Part shown: positions 19,801 through 20,247 of the stretch, piece by piece
Layout: every line of letters begins with the position of its first letter
How positions within the stretch are numbered: the first letter of the stretch is position 1
Source of the DNA: a virus
Virus record (IMG/VR): IMGVR_UViG_3300025652_000722
Span: 1-20,247 of that record
Length of the DNA stretch: 20,247 nucleotides
Reading direction: 5' to 3' (one strand)
Position numbers and translations under genes: made by a program
The notes under the pieces: model-generated
Databases searched by the model: none
What the model was told of the DNA's origin: nothing
What the model saw: the letters and a program-made list of their open reading frames with translations, nothing else

Positions 19801-19853
19801 CTGAAACAAGCAAATTCACCCAAGCCTAACAAGCAATTAGCCGAGGATTTAAG

Positions 19854-20087
19854 ATGTACAAACTGAACGAATTAATCGAACTAACAAGCCCGGCTGGAGA
19901 CGTAACAACCGTTAAGGTTATTGATATTCGAGCAAAGGCCATAAAAGTCAGAGGCAATGTTAGTGAGGCATGGTTCGCTAAATCTGCGATTGATTCTGAT
20001 GGTTGGGTCGCCGACTGGGTTCAATTCACAATATCCCACTGCTTTTTGTGGGATTGCCCATATAACGATAATTACGTTTCAAAATAA
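19854..20087 (+). CDS. Small early protein, hypothetical
   Basis: A 77-aa protein, ATG at 19854 after CCGAGG (19841-19846). The first half reads as a small beta-barrel-like domain (LIELTSPAGDVTTVKVIDIRAKAIKVRG), then a Trp-rich stretch (AWFAKSAIDSDGWVADWVQF) and two Cys near the end. Soluble, no signal peptide. It is driven by the operator-bearing promoter. A small regulatory or nucleic-acid-binding fold is conceivable but unproven. A GC hairpin follows at 20096-20112. Confidence 0.6.
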   Translation: MYKLNELIELTSPAGDVTTVKVIDIRAKAIKVRGNVSEAWFAKSAIDSDGWVADWVQFTISHCFLWDCPYNDNYVSK

Positions 20088-20095
20088 ACTAAACC

Positions 20096-20112
20096 GGGGC
20101 GGTAATCGCCCC
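20096..20112 (+). other. GC hairpin without U-tract, copy 3 (plus strand)
   Basis: GGGGCG pairs with CGCCCC around GTAAT, 8 nt after the stop at 20087, followed by ACACCAATT. Same design as the hairpins at 8248 and 8601. Confidence 0.75.
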
Positions 20113-20153
20113 ACACCAATTACTAACCAAAATATTTAAATAGGACAAAAACA

Positions 20154-20247
20154 ATGATTACTCAAATTGAAATTTCACAAAAAAAGACAAGCCACATCCT
20201 GCATTTACTGCTTTCGATTTTCACGGGCGGGCTTTGGTTACCCATTT
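20154..20247 (+). CDS. Small membrane protein, N-terminal part (3' truncated by window edge)
   Basis: The ATG at 20154 follows TAGGACAAAAACA (AGGA ribosome site). Only 31 codons are present. After a short polar start (MITQIEISQKKTSHI) a hydrophobic segment begins (LHLLLSIFTGGLWLP). The phrase TGGLWLP is typical of small two-segment membrane proteins found in bacteria and in phages, some linked with superinfection exclusion. The frame is open to the window end, so length and second segment cannot be checked. Confidence 0.6.
   Translation, partial: MITQIEISQKKTSHILHLLLSIFTGGLWLPI

Noticed and set aside
1-20247. tRNA, rRNA, integrase, insertion sequence or attachment site
   Set aside because: None was seen by eye: no cloverleaf-like segment, no recombinase motifs and no duplicated attachment core. 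A tRNA scan would be needed to exclude a divergent tRNA.

Overview
The window is a stretch of a tailed double-stranded DNA phage genome, or a very phage-like prophage segment without any visible integrase. Genes are short, tightly packed, often joined by ATGA or 1-11 nt overlaps, and arranged in functional blocks. Tail genes, a lysis cassette, a recombination/replication block and many tiny early genes all point to a siphovirus-like phage. The host is probably a Gram-negative proteobacterium: there are two lipoproteins with clean lipoboxes, sigma70-type promoters, purine-rich ribosome binding sites and a DUF1127 gene. The host cannot be named from the sequence.

Layout. (1) 1-3511, rightward: end of a tail-tip/hub-type gene, then tail-tip, fibre-like and assembly-chaperone-like genes. 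(2) 3523-5336: exported or membrane proteins, including a lipoprotein with a Lys-Pro repeat arm, interrupted by an intrinsic terminator at 4672-4698. (3) 5341-7909: an HNH-type gene followed by a translationally coupled lysis cassette (M15-type peptidase, permuted NlpC/P60-like protein, holin, lipoprotein, hypothetical), closed by a terminator at 7949-7972. (4) 7995-9159: two near-identical promoters with matching leaders, driving small acidic early proteins. (5) 9175-14329: a recombination/replication block with a Sak4-like ATPase, a DUF669 SSB-like protein, a Cas4/RecB-like nuclease, a metallophosphoesterase and an SF2 helicase, plus small genes. (6) 14340-14630: a short promoter-hairpin unit, a DUF1127 gene and a bidirectional terminator. 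(7) 14647-16163, leftward: small genes including DUF3310, from a strong promoter at 16201-16228. (8) 16252-18267, leftward: a TOPRIM primase-helicase. (9) 18268-18968: a 0.7-kb non-coding region with four copies of a 35-bp repeat arranged as two mirrored pairs around an (AT)12 tract, plus three tandem 11-bp iterons. This is the best candidate for the replication origin. (10) 18969-20247, rightward: small early genes.

How the parts work together. The origin-like region lies between the leftward primase-helicase and the rightward early genes, so initiation and early transcription would start from the same place. The recombination block supplies annealing (Sak4-like), single-strand binding (DUF669) and end resection (Cas4-like). 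At least five early promoters on both strands, and probably a sixth, share a conserved initial transcribed sequence close to TTGAAACAAACAAC, placed 7-8 nt after the -10 box. Early operons are also punctuated by GC hairpins without U-tracts, which suggests a common post-transcriptional or elongation-level control. Three real genes shorter than 60 codons are annotated here: 14647-14772, 15396-15548 and 19573-19752.
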